A DNA stretch of 64,000 bases from Pseudohoeflea suaedae (GTDB taxonomy: Bacteria; Pseudomonadota; Alphaproteobacteria; Rhizobiales; Rhizobiaceae). Every line of letters starts with the position of its first letter. The first letter of the stretch is position 1. The DNA is taken from NCBI RefSeq assembly GCF_004354915.1, contig NZ_SMSI01000002.1, positions 620,001-684,000 on the forward strand, in the 5' to 3' direction. The position numbers were made by a program, and so were the translations under genes. The notes below the pieces were generated by a model. It saw nothing but the letters and a program-made list of their open reading frames with translations. It was not told the origin of the DNA and searched no databases. Below, piece after piece: positions 62,807 to 64,000 of this stretch.

Positions 62807-64000
62807 ATGGACGCTGTATTCTCTGGGCTGGCTTCCGGCTTCCAAGTCGCGCTCGACCCCTTCAACCTCTTTCTCGTGCTCGGCGGATGTTTCGCCGGTA
62901 CCCTGATCGGCGCCCTTCCGGGTATCGGGCCGATCAATGGCGTGGCGATCCTGCTGCCGATCGCCTATGGCCTGGGGTTCCCGCCGGAATCGGCGATCAT
63001 TCTCCTGGCCGGGATCTATTACGGCGCCGAATATGGCGGCCGTATCTCGTCCATCCTGCTCAACGTTCCGGGTGATGCCGGTGCGGTGATGACCACGCTC
63101 GACGGCAATCCGATGGCCCGCAACGGCGAGGCCGGCAAGGCGCTGTCGCTGTCGGCGGTCGCCTCCTTCGTCGGCGGCACGTTTGCCGTCGTGCTGATGA
63201 GCTTCTTCGGTCCTGCGCTTGCGTCCTATGCGATCCATTTCTCGCCGTCCGACTATGTGGCGCTGATGGTCTTCGCTTTCGCGTCGCTCGCATCGCTCGT
63301 CGGCTCCAACCCGGTCAAGACACTGCTTGCCGCTCTGATGGGCCTGATGCTGGCCTCCATCGGCATCGACGCGAACACCGGCGTGGCCCGCTATACGTTC
63401 GGCATTCCCGATCTTCTCGCCGGCATCGACTTTCTGGTCGTCGTCATCGGTCTCTTCGGCATGGCGGAACTGATCACGCTCGTCGAGAAACAGGCGACCG
63501 GCACGCTGAAGACGCTCAAGATCGACAAGAGCTTTGTCACGCTCAAGGACATTGCCTTCGTCAAGTGGACGATCCTGCGCGGTTCGGTGATCGGCTTCTT
63601 CATCGGCATCCTGCCGGGCACCGGTGCCTCGGTCGCATCTGCCGTTGCCTATGGCGCGGAAAAGCGTTCGGCCAGCGACAGCTCGAAATTCGGGGAAGGC
63701 GACATGCGCGGGCTTGCCGCGCCTGAAGCCGCCAACAACGCTGCCGCCGGCGGCGCCATGGTGCCGATGCTCACGCTCGGCATTCCCGGCTCGGGCACGA
63801 CGGCGATCCTGCTCGGCGCGCTCATGCTGTTCAACGTCACCCCCGGTCCGCTGATGTTCGAGCAGCGTCCGGAGATTGCCTGGGGCCTGATCGCCTCGAT
63901 GTATATCGGCAATATCGCGCTTCTGATCATCAACCTGCCGCTGGTCGGTCTGTTTGCGCGGATGCTGACGATCCCGCAGCAGTTCCTGACGCCGCTCATC
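62807..64000 (+). CDS. Tripartite tricarboxylate transporter large subunit (TctA), 3' end cut by window edge
   Basis: Open frame from ATG 62807 to the window end (398 codons visible of about 500). It begins MDAVFSGLASGFQVALDPFN; the family signature GALPGIGPINGVAILLPIAYG lies near residue 42, then GIYYGAEYGGRISSILLNVPGDAGAVMTTLDG. A second repeat-like GILPGTGASVASAVAYGAEKR occurs near residue 268, with EAANNAAAGGAMVPMLTLGIPGSG following. It is the membrane channel of the TctABC carrier and the third gene of the operon. Confidence 0.93.
   Translation, partial: MDAVFSGLASGFQVALDPFNLFLVLGGCFAGTLIGALPGIGPINGVAILLPIAYGLGFPPESAIILLAGIYYGAEYGGRISSILLNVPGDAGAVMTTLDGNPMARNGEAGKALSLSAVASFVGGTFAVVLMSFFGPALASYAIHFSPSDYVALMVFAFASLASLVGSNPVKTLLAALMGLMLASIGIDANTGVARYTFGIPDLLAGIDFLVVVIGLFGMAELITLVEKQATGTLKTLKIDKSFVTLKDIAFVKWTILRGSVIGFFIGILPGTGASVASAVAYGAEKRSASDSSKFGEGDMRGLAAPEAANNAAAGGAMVPMLTLGIPGSGTTAILLGALMLFNVTPGPLMFEQRPEIAWGLIASMYIGNIALLIINLPLVGLFARMLTIPQQFLTPLI

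Overview
The window reads as a GC-rich chromosomal segment of an alphaproteobacterium, most probably order Hyphomicrobiales (Rhizobiales). The main reason is gene order. A lipA–ratA / pncC / fused ispDF block is followed by dusB–ntrB–ntrC–ntrY–ntrX–trkA–hfq–hflX / mazG, an arrangement known from Brucella, Agrobacterium and Mesorhizobium relatives. No rRNA, tRNA, CRISPR array, insertion sequence or prophage was seen. The first and last genes (lipA and a tctA-type gene) are cut by the window edges.

Layout. (1) 1–14.9 kb: housekeeping and nitrogen-regulation core: lipoate synthesis, isoprenoid synthesis (IspDF), tRNA dihydrouridine, the two nitrogen two-component systems NtrBC and NtrYX, K+ uptake regulator TrkA, Hfq, HflX and MazG. 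(2) 15–19.4 kb: a partial phosphonate set (DUF1045 protein, phnM, phnN), a voltage-gated-type cation channel with a C-terminal zinc ribbon, and a divergent GIY-YIG / DUF2239 pair around a twin palindromic site. (3) 19.4–28.7 kb: a cluster whose members fit the non-phosphorylating L-fucose pathway. It holds a ribose-type ABC importer, fucose mutarotase FucU, an aldo/keto reductase (fucose dehydrogenase), an amidohydrolase (fuconolactonase), a UxaA-type dehydratase, a FAH-family hydrolase and a GntR regulator. The missing 2-keto-3-deoxy-fuconate dehydrogenase is probably the SDR at 44.6 kb, which shares a 12-bp palindromic operator with the cluster. (4) 28.7–34.5 kb: a PotABCD-type ABC transporter plus an Asp/Glu/hydantoin racemase behind a canonical sigma-54 promoter, facing a GntR regulator. 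(5) 34.5–44.4 kb: hexuronate catabolism (uxuA–uxuB–kdgK in one direction; GntR, AGE-family isomerase, TRAP transporter and uxaC in the other). (6) 45.5–47.6 kb: a class III aminotransferase divergent from an XRE–cupin regulator.

(7) 47.6–50.1 kb: a visibly AT-richer island with about 0.8 kb of apparently non-coding DNA and two overlapping genes of unknown function. It is the best candidate here for an undescribed system. (8) 50.1–57.6 kb: a putative metallopeptidase lipoprotein, a GNAT acetyltransferase, a Cds1-like PLP enzyme, then a cobalamin riboswitch and B12-dependent methionine synthase metH with a second palindromic promoter element. (9) 57.8–64 kb: a TctD/TctE-like two-component system with an extra translationally coupled periplasmic binding protein, divergent from a tripartite tricarboxylate transporter operon tctCBA.

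How they fit together: the first 15 kb is conserved core. The 19–47 kb region is a sugar-acid and deoxy-sugar catabolic island whose transporters (two ABC, one TRAP) each sit with their own enzymes and GntR or XRE regulators. Substrate assignments rest on family membership and neighbourhood and are inferences.
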